This document shows, in pieces, positions 1-9,071 of a stretch of 64,000 nucleotides of DNA; within the stretch, counting starts at the first letter, position 1, and the number at the start of each line of letters is the position of its first letter. The notes under the pieces were generated by a model. The model worked only from the letters and a program-made list of their open reading frames with translations, was not told the DNA's origin and did no database searches. Source of the stretch: JAVBKU01 sp031553875 (GTDB lineage: Bacteria > Bacteroidota > Bacteroidia > Bacteroidales > Rikenellaceae); assembly GCA_031553875.1 (NCBI GenBank), contig JAVBKU010000011.1:20242-84241 (forward strand), in the 5' to 3' direction. Position numbers and translations under genes: made by a program.

Positions 1-543
1 CCACCATCCCACTATTGTAAGCCACGGAATACTGTCGGGATAATCGCGCAGCGCCTTCATTCCATCGGGAAGATATAACCTCACGGATTGGTATATCTCG
101 TCGGTCGGCTCGCCGGCGTCGAATCCCACCTGCGCCCTCGCCTTAGTGTGGCCTATGCCGCGCTCGTAATTTACCTTCACGCTCGGCTCGCCTATCCAAA
201 GACGCAACACGCCGTTAGAGGGATTCACCGGATCCGGCACAATGCGGACCGTGCGCATGGAGCTGTCGCCGTCCTCGTAATTTATGCCTGTGAACCTGAA
301 GAACTTGTCCGTCCTCAACTCGTCCCAACTGTTCGGTCCAGGCACTGAACGATCCACACCCTCGATATAATCCCTGGTGGCGCTTACAGACACTATCTTT
401 GATCCCGGCTCGAAGCCCGAATTAAAGACCAGAGTGAAATTCCCCGGAGAGATATACTTATCTATCGCCGGCTTTTTCGCATAGGCAGTACCGGCGGCAG
501 CGACCGTAAAGATCGCCGCCGCAGACAGTATTACCTTATGCAT
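1..543 (-). CDS. Secreted protein of unknown family, partial (C-terminus beyond window edge)
   Basis: This frame was read directly from the minus strand. It starts at the ATG whose complement is at 541-543 and stays open for 181 codons to the window edge, so the C-terminus is missing. The first 22 or so residues form a signal peptide (MHKVILSAAAI...GTAYA), so the product is exported. The visible mature part is rich in beta-type sequence (NFTLVFNSGF, NYERGIGHTKAR, YLPDGMKALR) and could be the start of a jelly-roll polysaccharide-active enzyme or binding protein, but I do not recognise the family. It lies 20 bp downstream of a GH36 alpha-galactosidase in the same orientation, so co-transcription and a role in glycan use are plausible inferences. 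Confidence 0.75.
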   Translation of the reverse strand, partial: MHKVILSAAAIFTVAAAGTAYAKKPAIDKYISPGNFTLVFNSGFEPGSKIVSVSATRDYIEGVDRSVPGPNSWDELRTDKFFRFTGINYEDGDSSMRTVRIVPDPVNPSNGVLRLWIGEPSVKVNYERGIGHTKARAQVGFDAGEPTDEIYQSVRLYLPDGMKALRDYPDSIPWLTIVGWW

Positions 544-563
544 CGAAATCGTTTTCAATCCGG

Positions 564-2822
564 TTATTTCACCTCTTCTACATAGAACACGGCGCTGTCG
601 TACATCTTGACGAGCCCCGGGTTGATGCCCATTTCTATGAGGTACTGGCCGCTGAAGGTGAGCCCGTTGCCCCAGAATCTCGACTTGGATACGTTCATCT
701 CCGTGATCTTGTAGGTCTTGGCAGGATCGAGGCCGCGCAGTCGCAAGCCCTGTATCGACACGTTGCCGGTGTACTTGAAGCGGTAGTCGTACACCACGGC
801 GCGGCTCTTGTCCTTGGTGACGTACATCAGGGCGTAGTTGCCGCCGCCGTCATAGGGCGATGCCATGCGGTAGAGGTCGCCTTCGAACACTATATCCCTC
901 ACTTTCTTGAAGTTGGCGATCGCCATCCGGGCGAAATCCTTCTCCTTGTCGTCCATCTCCTTGGGCTGTAGCTCCATGCCCAGGCGGCCGCTCATGGCCA
1001 GGTCGAAACGGAATTTGAGCGGAGTGGCGTTGTTTGTCTGGTGGTTGGGGCTGGCCGACACGTGTGCGCCCGTTATGAACGAGGGGTATATCATATTCAT
1101 GCCGTACTGTATGTACACTCTCGACATGGGGTCAGTGCAGTCGCTGGTCCATACCTCGTTGTTATATTTCAGCGCGCCGTATTCGCACCTGCCGCCCCCA
1201 GAGGAGCAGGCCTGCACGATGACATTGGGGTATTTCTGGCGTATCCTCTCGTAAACGCTGTAAAGCCCCTTGGTATATTCTGCCCAGAAGTGGCTCTGGC
1301 GGTCGGCGGGCAGGTAGGTCGAGCCTGCGCCCTCAACGTGGCGGTTGGCGTCCCACTTGATGTAGGCGATGCCCGGGGCCTCCTTCATGATGTCGTCGAA
1401 CACTCCGAAGATAAAGTCCTGCACCTTGGGATTGCTCAGGTCCAGCAGTAGCTGTGTGCGCTGGGTAGTCGGTTCGCGGTCGCCGCTGCGTACCACCCAG
1501 TCGGGATGCTTGGTGTAGAGATCGCTCTTGGGATTGACCATCTCGGGCTCGATCCAGATGCCGAATTTCATTCCTTTACTCTTGGCGTAATCTACGAGGT
1601 ATTCTATGCCCTCGGGCAGTTTTTTCTTGTTGACCTGCCAGTCGCCCAGACCCTGCTTGTCGTTGTTGCGGGGATAGTTGTTGCCGAACCAGCCGTCGTC
1701 CAACACGAAGAGCTCGATGCCCATGCTGGCCGCATCGTCCATCATGCTGCAGAGGGTCTTGGTGTCGAAATCGAAGTAGGTGCCTTCCCAGTTGTTGAGC
1801 AGTACAGGGGTGTAGCCGCCGCCACGGTACACGCCGTAGCCTCGGGCCCAGTCGTGGAGGTTGCGTGTGGCCTGGCCCGCGCCCTCATTGCTGTAGGTGT
1901 ATATCATTTCGGGGGTTTCGAGGCTCTTGCCGTTGTCGAGGGTGTACTGCGATGCGTAAGGGCTCGCTCCCGCGAGGATGGTCAGCACGTCGGCCTCGTC
2001 GATGTTGAAGCTGATGCGGTAGTTGCCGGTCCAGGCCAATGCCCCGGCAATCACTTCGCCCGCGTTTTCATCCAGAGGGCCTCCGATGGAGAGCATGAAC
2101 GAGGGGTTCTCGGTGCGGGTGGGGCGGGCGTGTTTATATGTTTCGATGGCCTTGACTCCGTGGGTGAGCCGCTCCTCTTCCATCATAAATTCGCTGCCCC
2201 AGCTGCCATGGAAGTGAGTGAGATAGTATTTGGTGCGGGGCAGGTGGACGTTGGAACTGTAATAGTTGCGCAGGGTCATGTGTTTCTCTCCCTTGTTGGA
2301 GATCACCGTGCGGCAGGTGATGACGTTCTCTTTCTGGTAGGCGTTGTAAATGAGCTGCACTTCGAGCGGGTGCCTGAGTTCGCGCAGGGTTATGGTCGTG
2401 CGGATGAGGTTGCCCCCTTCGAGGCTCTCACTCTTGTGCGACACATATTTTAGCTCTGTGTTGAGTTCTCCGTCGGCATAGGTGACCGAGAGGGCCGGGT
2501 CCTCGACGCTGCGGCTGCCCATGGTGGAGTAGGCCAGGGGAGGCATACCGTAGTTTTCGGAGAGATAATAGTTCTTGTTGATCACGGGCGAGGGGTCGCT
2601 CACCTTGCCTCCGAAATGGTGGAACAGCACGTTGCCGTCTTTGGCCACGGAGAGCACCATCGAGGCGCCGGAGGTGGTAATATTTATCACCTCGGTCTTG
2701 TATTCTGGCGCTTTGGCCGGAGCGGCAGCGGGTTTAACCGTTGTCTTCGCGGGAGCTGCCGAGGCCACGGCCACCGTAGCGGCGAGCAAGAGGCAAAGGG
2801 GGAAACGTAAGAAGTTTTTCAT
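564..2822 (-). CDS. GH36 alpha-galactosidase, secreted
   Basis: This 752-residue protein hydrolyses terminal alpha-galactosides such as raffinose-type sugars or galactomannan side chains. Residues 1-22 are a signal peptide followed by an Ala/Pro/Lys linker. A beta-sandwich N-terminal domain precedes a (beta/alpha)8 catalytic domain. Family motifs are clear: LDDGWFG near 374-380, GLGDWQVN near 391-398, the nucleophile Asp491 in IKWDANR, and the acid/base Asp561 in SDCTDPMSR. The length matches the 720-750 aa GH36 subgroup. It is transcribed toward the partial secreted protein at 1-543 and away from the hppA side, and a -7 box TAAATTTG (minus, 2927-2934) lies about 105 bp upstream. Substrate specificity beyond alpha-galactoside is not determined by the sequence. 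Confidence 0.93.
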   Translation of the reverse strand: MKNFLRFPLCLLLAATVAVASAAPAKTTVKPAAAPAKAPEYKTEVINITTSGASMVLSVAKDGNVLFHHFGGKVSDPSPVINKNYYLSENYGMPPLAYSTMGSRSVEDPALSVTYADGELNTELKYVSHKSESLEGGNLIRTTITLRELRHPLEVQLIYNAYQKENVITCRTVISNKGEKHMTLRNYYSSNVHLPRTKYYLTHFHGSWGSEFMMEEERLTHGVKAIETYKHARPTRTENPSFMLSIGGPLDENAGEVIAGALAWTGNYRISFNIDEADVLTILAGASPYASQYTLDNGKSLETPEMIYTYSNEGAGQATRNLHDWARGYGVYRGGGYTPVLLNNWEGTYFDFDTKTLCSMMDDAASMGIELFVLDDGWFGNNYPRNNDKQGLGDWQVNKKKLPEGIEYLVDYAKSKGMKFGIWIEPEMVNPKSDLYTKHPDWVVRSGDREPTTQRTQLLLDLSNPKVQDFIFGVFDDIMKEAPGIAYIKWDANRHVEGAGSTYLPADRQSHFWAEYTKGLYSVYERIRQKYPNVIVQACSSGGGRCEYGALKYNNEVWTSDCTDPMSRVYIQYGMNMIYPSFITGAHVSASPNHQTNNATPLKFRFDLAMSGRLGMELQPKEMDDKEKDFARMAIANFKKVRDIVFEGDLYRMASPYDGGGNYALMYVTKDKSRAVVYDYRFKYTGNVSIQGLRLRGLDPAKTYKITEMNVSKSRFWGNGLTFSGQYLIEMGINPGLVKMYDSAVFYVEEVK

Positions 2823-2870
2823 GGTATGTTGTTTTAGGTTTGTACAGAATTGTGAGGGCGGGATACCGTA

Positions 2871-2910
2871 GGCAGAAGCCAGAAGCGGCGATTATTTTGC
2901 TGTTTTGAAT
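2871..2910 (+). repeat. Dispersed intergenic repeat, half-copy A
   Basis: These 40 bases are 37/40 identical to the reverse complement of 9072-9111. Both copies lie in short intergenic DNA and both contain the core GCGGCGATTATTTTGCTG. Here only one half of the longer element at 9072-9235 is present, without its central hairpin. It sits between the GH36 start and its presumed -7 box, so it would lie in the 5' leader of that transcript. Confidence 0.75.
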
Positions 2911-2952
2911 CTTACTTTAACAGATACAAATTTATATTGAACTACTGTAATT

Positions 2953-3777
2953 CTACTCGGAGAATCCGATCGAGCAGAATGTCAGCACCTGCGGCAGCGC
3001 GGTCTGCCAGTATTCCCAGCTGTGGGCTCCGTTGCGCATGCGATACTGGAGCGGGATGCCTTTTTGCTTCATCAGACTGAAGAATTCTATATTGGCCTGC
3101 CACAGGAAATCGTCGTCGCCGCAATCGACGTACCAACGGACGGTTTTCAGGGCTTCTACTTGCTGCGGCGTGGCGCTTTCAAGGAAACCTACCGGAGAGT
3201 TAGCCTTCTTTTCGGGCCGGGCGTCGCGGCTCAATCCACTCAGTGCGCCGCTCAGCGGACAGGCTGACGAGAACATATCCGGATGTTTCTGGGCGTAACC
3301 AGCCGATCCTAATCCTCCCATCGAAAGTCCGGCTACGGCGCGGTGTTTCTTGTCGCCCACGATGCGGTATGTCTTTTCTATATAAGGGATGAACTCGGTG
3401 AAAAAGAAATCCTCGTAGGGCCATCCGGGTTGGTTGGAGTAGCCCATGTTTTTACCCATGTTGTTCACGCCCTCGCCCCTCGCATCGGGCATGACGATGA
3501 TCATCGGCAAGGTCATTCCGGCTTCGGTGTGTTCGTCGGTGATCAGTTTCATCACGCCTTTGTCGCGCCATGCGGTGTGGGTGTCGCTGGCTCCGTGCAG
3601 CAGATAAAGCACCGGATAACTCTTTCCCGAGCTGTCGTAATCGGCAGGCAGATACACCAGGTAAGGCTTTTCGACGCCCAGGAGCTGGCTTTTCACGGTG
3701 GCTTCCTCTATGCGGCTCTGCGCCTGTAGATTCACGGCTGCGGCTACGGTAAGTAGCGTTAACAATATTTTTTTCAT
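2953..3777 (-). CDS. Secreted CE1-like/esterase D-type alpha/beta-hydrolase
   Basis: This 274-residue enzyme has a signal peptide (1-20, ending LQAQS) and a single alpha/beta-hydrolase domain of the esterase D/feruloyl-acetylxylan esterase class. The serine nucleophile is Ser152 in GLSMGG, the acid is probably in CGDDDF (219-224), and the catalytic His is probably His252 in GAHSWEYW. The likely role is removal of acetyl or feruloyl groups from plant or host polysaccharides in the periplasm or outside the cell. It lies upstream of the GH36 gene in the same orientation with a 130-bp gap, so the two may serve the same substrate. The exact ester substrate is not shown. Confidence 0.88.
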   Translation of the reverse strand: MKKILLTLLTVAAAVNLQAQSRIEEATVKSQLLGVEKPYLVYLPADYDSSGKSYPVLYLLHGASDTHTAWRDKGVMKLITDEHTEAGMTLPMIIVMPDARGEGVNNMGKNMGYSNQPGWPYEDFFFTEFIPYIEKTYRIVGDKKHRAVAGLSMGGLGSAGYAQKHPDMFSSACPLSGALSGLSRDARPEKKANSPVGFLESATPQQVEALKTVRWYVDCGDDDFLWQANIEFFSLMKQKGIPLQYRMRNGAHSWEYWQTALPQVLTFCSIGFSE

Positions 3778-3911
3778 GGTCGCGGTTTTTATATTCTGTA
3801 AATATATAAAAATTTATGGGGATTGTCCTTATTTTATTTTCGTACCGTTTTATCATGAAAAAGGGACCCGAAACGTATTGCCCTGGCGGCGAGTACGGGT
3901 TACCGGCGCAC

Positions 3912-3948
3912 CCAAAAACAGGCGGCCTGCGCAATTGCGCAGGCCCCC
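3912..3948 (-). terminator. Intrinsic terminator of panB
   Basis: The region just downstream of the panB stop holds a perfect 22-nt palindrome (3924-3945, arm GGCCTGCGCA). Read on the minus strand it is followed by a GTTTTTGGG tract. This fits a Rho-independent terminator for panB. Confidence 0.7.
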
Positions 3949-3969
3949 TCGGTCATTTCTATGTGCAGA

Positions 3970-4785
3970 CTAATACTGCTCCTTCTCGTTGGGGAAGTCG
4001 CCGCTTTTGACATCCTCGATATATTTCTCAAAAGCCGAGATCATCTCGCTGTGCATGTCGGCGTAACGGCGCAGGAAGCGGGGCGAAAAGTCATTGTTTA
4101 TCCCCAGCATATCGTGCACCACCAGCACCTGGCCGTCTACGCCACCGCCGGCACCGATACCGATCATGGGTATGCGTAACTCTTTGGCGACCCTTCCGCC
4201 CAGTTCTGCGGGTATCTTCTCGAGCACGATGCCGAAACACCCCGCGTCTTCGAGCAGGTGGGCGTCGCGGACGAGCTTGTCGGCCTCTCCCTTCTCCTTG
4301 GCGCGAACGTTATATGTGCCGTAGCGGTGTATGGCCTGGGGGGTGAGCCCGAGGTGCCCCATCACGGGGATACCAGCCGAGAGTATGCGGTTGACCGATT
4401 CGAGGATCTCCTCGCCGCCTTCGATCTTCACGGCGTCGGCTTCGGTCTCCTTCATTATGCGTATGGCCGAGGCGAGGGCCTCCTTGGAGTTACCCTGGTA
4501 GGTGCCGAATGGCAGGTCAACCACCACCAGCGCCCTCTCCACGCCACGGGCCACCGAACGTCCATGATAGATCATATGTTCGAGGGTCATGGGTACGGTG
4601 GTGTCGTAGCCGGCGATGACGTTGGCCGCCGAGTCGCCCACGAGGATCACGTCGATACCCGCGTTGTCGAGTATGCGGGCCATGGTGTAGTCGTAGGCGG
4701 TGAGCATCGATATCTTCTCGCCGCGCTGCTTCATCTCCAACAGGCGGAGAGTGGTCACGGCCCTTGTCTTGCTGTCTGTTGACAT
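3970..4785 (-). CDS. panB: 3-methyl-2-oxobutanoate hydroxymethyltransferase (ketopantoate hydroxymethyltransferase)
   Basis: PanB transfers a hydroxymethyl group from 5,10-methylenetetrahydrofolate to 2-oxoisovalerate, the first committed step to pantothenate and CoA, in the cytoplasm. The 271-aa product from the chosen start (MSTDSKTRAV) has normal family length. It shows the N-terminal MLTAYDYTMA, the metal-binding VGDSAANV with Asp, and the downstream GHLGLTPQ and GIGAGGGVDGQVLV motifs. The frame is open upstream to 4899, but those 38 extra residues look like leader DNA rather than protein, and a -7 box TAACTTTG (minus, 4885-4892) lies inside them. A hairpin terminator follows the stop. 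No other pan genes are in the window. Confidence 0.94.
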   Translation of the reverse strand: MSTDSKTRAVTTLRLLEMKQRGEKISMLTAYDYTMARILDNAGIDVILVGDSAANVIAGYDTTVPMTLEHMIYHGRSVARGVERALVVVDLPFGTYQGNSKEALASAIRIMKETEADAVKIEGGEEILESVNRILSAGIPVMGHLGLTPQAIHRYGTYNVRAKEKGEADKLVRDAHLLEDAGCFGIVLEKIPAELGGRVAKELRIPMIGIGAGGGVDGQVLVVHDMLGINNDFSPRFLRRYADMHSEMISAFEKYIEDVKSGDFPNEKEQY

Positions 4786-4998
4786 ATCTTTTGGTTTTGG
4801 CTGGCAACCTACACCTGCCATGAGGCTTATTAACAGGCTGTCCAGCAATGTTATATTTGCGTGTGCGCCGGAACTCCGGAACGCCAAAGTTAGAAACATT
4901 TTTTATAATACCCTCGGGAGCAGGTCACGAGACTTTCGTATGGTATGACGAATAATCACGAAATTTTTTTAAATTTGTTATAATCATGAAATTAACAT

Positions 4999-5904
4999 AT
5001 GGCTATTATGAGAAAACTTTCGGTTGTATTAGGGGTTATTTCTGTTTCTATCTCGTTTATCTCTTCCTGGGCACAGGTGCCCGTAACGCATCGTGACGCT
5101 CGGGTATTTACCAAGAGAATTGAGAATAACTACAGTGGAGGGCCTCGCAGAATTACTGCCGCCGGCGATACTGTAAGATATTATAATACAAAGAATAAAA
5201 CAGATCTTGAGAAACTCTTTTTCGGTAAAATTAATGCCGACGTTGAATTCTTATACGTAACATCGGCTCGCGTAGGAACGCAGGGGCTTCGAGTTTTTAA
5301 GGAAACATACCGTGAGCCTTATGTGATCGAAGCCATTCGTGTGACTAACCAGAGGGAGGTGGATTCGACTCTGATGAAAAATATGCAGAATAAAATGGGG
5401 CCTTCCATACAGTTGGGATGGAGAAGAGGAGGTAGTAAAGAGGAGAGAGAGCAGGCTTCAGTAAAAATCAGTGAAGGATTGGAGGAGATAAAGCGAGAGC
5501 GGGCGAAACGGTATAGCCTCGAAAGGAAATCTGTCGTCATCAGCGATTCATTGGCGAAAAAACTACAAGGCGAGGTAATGCCGGTTATAGATAAATATCG
5601 TTGCTATGGGTCTCCTATGGGGGTTTTTGATGGTTATATCGTGACATTCGGTTGTACTGCAGGCTACGAGGCGTGGAGCCTTACCGTCCAAGCGCCTGCG
5701 GGGGATGCTGAAAGAATGACCGAAATATTTCTGATAATAGTAAAGGATATATTTGCAGGGAAATTCGATGAGTCCAACTGCCTGAAAACCCTCGAAAACT
5801 ATAAGGTCGCCGAATCGCCTCGCGAGGGGCAAGGGGTAACGCGCGTAAATAGTCTTGAGGAGTTATTAAGAGGGAGGAGCCAATCTGTCCAGCGCACTGA
5901 TTGA
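4999..5904 (+). CDS. Secreted protein of unknown function
   Basis: This 301-residue protein has an N-terminal signal peptide (start either residue 1 or the Met at residue 4, MRKLSVVLGV, cleaved near SWAQ). I recognise no domain. The mature region is charged, with a Lys/Arg/Glu-rich helical stretch around residues 145-185 and a C-terminal domain with two cysteines near CYGSPMGVF and TFGCTAGYEAW. It is visibly more AT-rich than its neighbours, which suggests recent acquisition. A good -7 box TAAATTTG (4970-4977) lies 21 bp before the start. It is monocistronic. Outer-membrane or periplasmic location is inferred only from the signal peptide. Confidence 0.75.
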   Translation: MAIMRKLSVVLGVISVSISFISSWAQVPVTHRDARVFTKRIENNYSGGPRRITAAGDTVRYYNTKNKTDLEKLFFGKINADVEFLYVTSARVGTQGLRVFKETYREPYVIEAIRVTNQREVDSTLMKNMQNKMGPSIQLGWRRGGSKEEREQASVKISEGLEEIKRERAKRYSLERKSVVISDSLAKKLQGEVMPVIDKYRCYGSPMGVFDGYIVTFGCTAGYEAWSLTVQAPAGDAERMTEIFLIIVKDIFAGKFDESNCLKTLENYKVAESPREGQGVTRVNSLEELLRGRSQSVQRTD

Positions 5905-6013
5905 GGAGTATAGGCTGCATATTCAAAGAAGGAAGAGACCCTGGCAGCAGGCCGAAGCAGCATACGCACGAGACTTGCGCCTCGTTAGAGAGGGTGAATA
6001 TTTAGGAATGTAC

Positions 6014-6544
6014 CTACCCTCCGTACTGCCTGAAAAACTCCCACAGCACCGCGCCGCCCGACACGGCTACGTTGAGCGAGTGCTTAGTGCCTCTCTGGGG
6101 TATCTCGATGGCCCCGTCGCACATGTCGACCACCTCCTGGCCCACGCCGTCGACCTCATTCCCGAACACGAGGGCGTACTTCGCGCCGGTTTCCACCATG
6201 AATTCGCCTAACAATGCGGCATCCTCGACCTGCTCGATAGCCAGCACCTCGTAGCCTTGGCTTTTGAGGTCGGCCACGGCGTCTTCCGTGCGGGCGAAGT
6301 GACGCCAGGGCACGGTGTTCTCGGCTCCGAGGGCGGTCTTGTGTATATCCCTGCTGGGAGGCGTGGCACATATGCCGCACAGGACGAGCTCCCTCACCGC
6401 GAAGGCGTCGGCCGTGCGGAAGAACGAGCCCACGTTGTTCTGGCTGCGCACGTTGTCGAGCACCACCACCACGGGGATCTTCTCCATACGGGCGAACTCC
6501 TCTGCAGTGGGGCGGCCCAATTCGCTGTTGGCTATCTTTTTCAT
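6014..6544 (-). CDS. SpoU/TrmH-family RNA 2'-O-methyltransferase
   Basis: This enzyme of about 176 residues belongs to the SPOUT class and would methylate a ribose 2'-OH in tRNA or rRNA using SAM. The three family motifs are visible: motif 1 LDNVRSQNNVGSFFRTADA, motif 2 ALVFGNEVDGVG, and motif 3 EIPQRGTKHSLNVAVS, which builds the knotted SAM pocket. I chose the start MKKIANSELG; a second in-frame ATG lies three codons upstream (6553). It lacks the N-terminal substrate-binding domain of RlmB, so it is the short form. A -7 box TAAATTTG (minus, 6593-6600) precedes it. The target nucleotide cannot be told from sequence. Confidence 0.9.
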   Translation of the reverse strand: MKKIANSELGRPTAEEFARMEKIPVVVVLDNVRSQNNVGSFFRTADAFAVRELVLCGICATPPSRDIHKTALGAENTVPWRHFARTEDAVADLKSQGYEVLAIEQVEDAALLGEFMVETGAKYALVFGNEVDGVGQEVVDMCDGAIEIPQRGTKHSLNVAVSGGAVLWEFFRQYGG

Positions 6545-6622
6545 AACGTTCACGTAACTGTCGCAGCGGTAACCCTTTCATGCCGCGCCGGGCAAATTTA
6601 ATGATTTTTTTGGACGCCACGG

Positions 6623-6653
6623 TTTGACAAGTCTAAATTATACTCTACATTTG
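6623..6653 (+). promoter_or_regulatory. Bacteroidetes-type promoter of hppA
   Basis: There is a perfect match to the Bacteroidetes sigma-ABfr consensus: -33 TTTG at 6623-6626, a 19-bp spacer, and -7 TACATTTG at 6646-6653. Transcription should start near 6660, giving a leader of about 90 nt before the hppA ATG at 6751. Confidence 0.8.
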
Positions 6654-6750
6654 ATACTGTTTATTTTTAGCCCTGTGCCGATTCGCAGGCGGCGGGACAT
6701 AATATGCGATCTAAATCACATGAAAAAATATTAACCTAAAATCATTTTCT

Positions 6751-8949
6751 ATGGAACTTCAAATTTTCTGGCTCATCCCCTCGGCGTCGATAGTGGCGCT
6801 GTTGTTCGCCTGGTATTTCTTCAGGGCGATGAAGAAAGAGAGCGAGGGCACCGACCGCATGGCCGAGATAGCCCTCTATGTGCGTAACGGGGCTATGGCC
6901 TATTTGAAACAGCAGTACAAGGTGGTGGGAGTGGTCTTCCTGGTCCTGGCGCTGTTCTTCGCTTTCCTGGCCTACGGGCTCGAGGTGCAGAACGGCTGGG
7001 TGCCCTTCGCCTTCCTCACCGGCGGGCTTTTCTCGGGCCTCGCGGGCTTTATAGGTATGAAGACGGCCACCTACGCCTCGGCGCGTACGGCGCATGCCGC
7101 CAGCAAGTCGCTCAACCACGGTCTGAGGGTCGCTTTCCGTAGCGGCGCGGTGATGGGCCTGGTGGTCGTGGGCCTCGGGCTGCTGGATATTTCCATATGG
7201 TACATAATCCTCGATCATTTCGTGGTAGACAGCGGGTCTAAGCTCGTAATTATCACCACAACGATGCTTACCTTCGGTATGGGCGCCTCGACGCAGGCCC
7301 TGTTCGCCCGTGTGGGCGGTGGTATCTACACCAAGGCCGCCGACGTGGGTGCCGACCTCGTGGGTAAGGTCGAGGCCGGTATTCCCGAGGACGACCCCCG
7401 CAACCCCGCGACCATCGCCGACAACGTGGGCGACAACGTGGGCGACGTGGCCGGTATGGGCGCCGACCTTTATGAGAGTTATTGCGGCTCTATATTGGCT
7501 ACCGCAGCCCTCGGCGCGGCCGCCTTTGCCGACGACGTGCAGCTCAAGGCTGTGTTCGCCCCGATGCTTATAGCGGCTATCGGTATCCTGCTTTCCATCC
7601 TCGGCATATTCCTCGTGAAGACGCGCGACGGCGCCAACATGAAGCAACTGCTCTCGGCTCTGGGCATGGGCGTGAACACAAGCTCCGTGCTTATAGCCAT
7701 AGCCACCTTCGGCATACTCTACCTGCTGGGCATTCCCAACTGGGGAGGTATTTCATGCTCGGTGATCGTGGGCCTTCTGGCCGGTATCATCATCGGACAG
7801 TCGACAGAATACTATACCTCGCACTCTTATAAGCCCACCCGCAGGATCTCCGAGTGCGCCGAAACGGGCCCCGCTACGGTGATAATCTCCGGTATCGGGC
7901 TGGGCATGCTCTCTACGGCCATCCCCGTATTGACCATAGGCGTGGCTATTATCCTCGCCTATCTCTGCGCCATAGGCTTTGACATACAGAATATGGTGAG
8001 CGCCGGTAACCTCTCCATGGGTCTCTACGGTATCGGTATCGCCGCCGTGGGTATGCTCTCTACGCTCGGCATAACTCTTGCCACCGACGCCTACGGCCCC
8101 ATAGCCGACAACGCCGGCGGTAACGCCGAGATGAGCGGCCTCGACCCCGAGGTACGCCGCCGCACCGACGCCCTCGACGCGCTTGGTAACACCACCGCCG
8201 CCACAGGTAAGGGCTTCGCCATAGGCTCGGCCGCCCTCACGGCGCTGGCCCTGCTGGCATCCTACTTAGAGGAGGTGAAGATCGGTCTCGCCCATATAGG
8301 CAAGGAAGCCCTGGCGCTCACCGACGGTACGATGAAGGCCGTGCAGGACCTCAATATCGTCGACCTGATGGGTTACTACCAGGTCAACCTGATGAATCCC
8401 AAGGTGCTTGTCGGAGCTTTCATCGGCTCGATGATGGCATTCCTCTTCTGCGGCCTCACTATGAACGCCGTGGGACGCGCTGCGCAGAATATGGTCAATG
8501 AGGTGCGCCGCCAGTTCCGCGAGATAGCGGGCATCCTCGAAGGCAAGGCTACGCCCGACTACGCCCGCTGCGTGGAGATATCCACCCGCGGCGCACAGAA
8601 GGAGATGCTTCTGCCGTCCCTGCTGGCTATAATAGCCCCCGTGTTGACCGGATTTATCTTCGGCGTGGCGGGTGTCATGGGTCTTTTGATAGGAGCCCTG
8701 AGTTCTGGTTTTGTGTTGGCTATCTTCATGGCCAACGCTGGCGGCGCTTGGGATAACGCCAAGAAATATGTAGAGGAAGGCAACTGCGGCGGCAAGGGTT
8801 CGAGTAACCACAAAGCCACCGTGGTGGGCGACACCGTGGGCGACCCCTTCAAGGACACCGCAGGTCCCTCGCTCAACATCCTCATCAAGCTTATGAGCAT
8901 GGTGGCGATAGTGGTGGCGGGGCTTACCGTGGCGTATAGCCTGATATAG
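6751..8949 (+). CDS. hppA: Membrane-bound K+-dependent ion-pumping pyrophosphatase
   Basis: This 732-residue, multi-pass inner-membrane enzyme couples pyrophosphate hydrolysis to export of Na+ and/or H+. The PPi-binding signature DVGADLVGKVE (about 198-208) is followed by the Asp-rich DDPRNPATIADNVGDNVGD segment. A second Asp cluster, ADNAGGNAEMSGLD, and a third, VVGDTVGDPFKDTAGPS, complete the active site. In GNTTAATGKG (about 480-489) the diagnostic position is Ala rather than Lys, which in this family marks the K+-dependent type. Na+ versus dual Na+/H+ pumping cannot be decided by eye. It has its own strong promoter and a hairpin terminator, so it is monocistronic. Confidence 0.95.
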   Translation: MELQIFWLIPSASIVALLFAWYFFRAMKKESEGTDRMAEIALYVRNGAMAYLKQQYKVVGVVFLVLALFFAFLAYGLEVQNGWVPFAFLTGGLFSGLAGFIGMKTATYASARTAHAASKSLNHGLRVAFRSGAVMGLVVVGLGLLDISIWYIILDHFVVDSGSKLVIITTTMLTFGMGASTQALFARVGGGIYTKAADVGADLVGKVEAGIPEDDPRNPATIADNVGDNVGDVAGMGADLYESYCGSILATAALGAAAFADDVQLKAVFAPMLIAAIGILLSILGIFLVKTRDGANMKQLLSALGMGVNTSSVLIAIATFGILYLLGIPNWGGISCSVIVGLLAGIIIGQSTEYYTSHSYKPTRRISECAETGPATVIISGIGLGMLSTAIPVLTIGVAIILAYLCAIGFDIQNMVSAGNLSMGLYGIGIAAVGMLSTLGITLATDAYGPIADNAGGNAEMSGLDPEVRRRTDALDALGNTTAATGKGFAIGSAALTALALLASYLEEVKIGLAHIGKEALALTDGTMKAVQDLNIVDLMGYYQVNLMNPKVLVGAFIGSMMAFLFCGLTMNAVGRAAQNMVNEVRRQFREIAGILEGKATPDYARCVEISTRGAQKEMLLPSLLAIIAPVLTGFIFGVAGVMGLLIGALSSGFVLAIFMANAGGAWDNAKKYVEEGNCGGKGSSNHKATVVGDTVGDPFKDTAGPSLNILIKLMSMVAIVVAGLTVAYSLI

Positions 8950-8973
8950 CGTAAGGATCATCTTAAATTATTT

Positions 8974-9013
8974 ATGGGGAAGGCCGGAAATTCGAGGTCT
9001 TCCCCATTTTTTG
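8974..9013 (+). terminator. Intrinsic terminator of hppA
   Basis: A 9-bp perfect stem (ATGGGGAAG at 8974-8982 with CTTCCCCAT at 8999-9007) is followed directly by six Ts. It lies 25 bp after the hppA stop. Confidence 0.8.
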
Positions 9014-9071
9014 AAGGGAATAACACATAAAATTACAGCGGAGCGAAAATAAATCTGTGTCAGCACGTGAC

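Noticed and set aside
1506..2453. 315-codon plus-strand open frame opposite the GH36 gene
   Set aside because: It lies fully antisense to a well-supported GH36 enzyme, has no domain, and its Val/Gly/His-rich composition is that of a GC-rich shadow frame.
6742..7647. 301-codon minus-strand frame over hppA
   Set aside because: His/Glu-rich composition is an antisense artefact of the pyrophosphatase coding strand; no homology pattern or start context.
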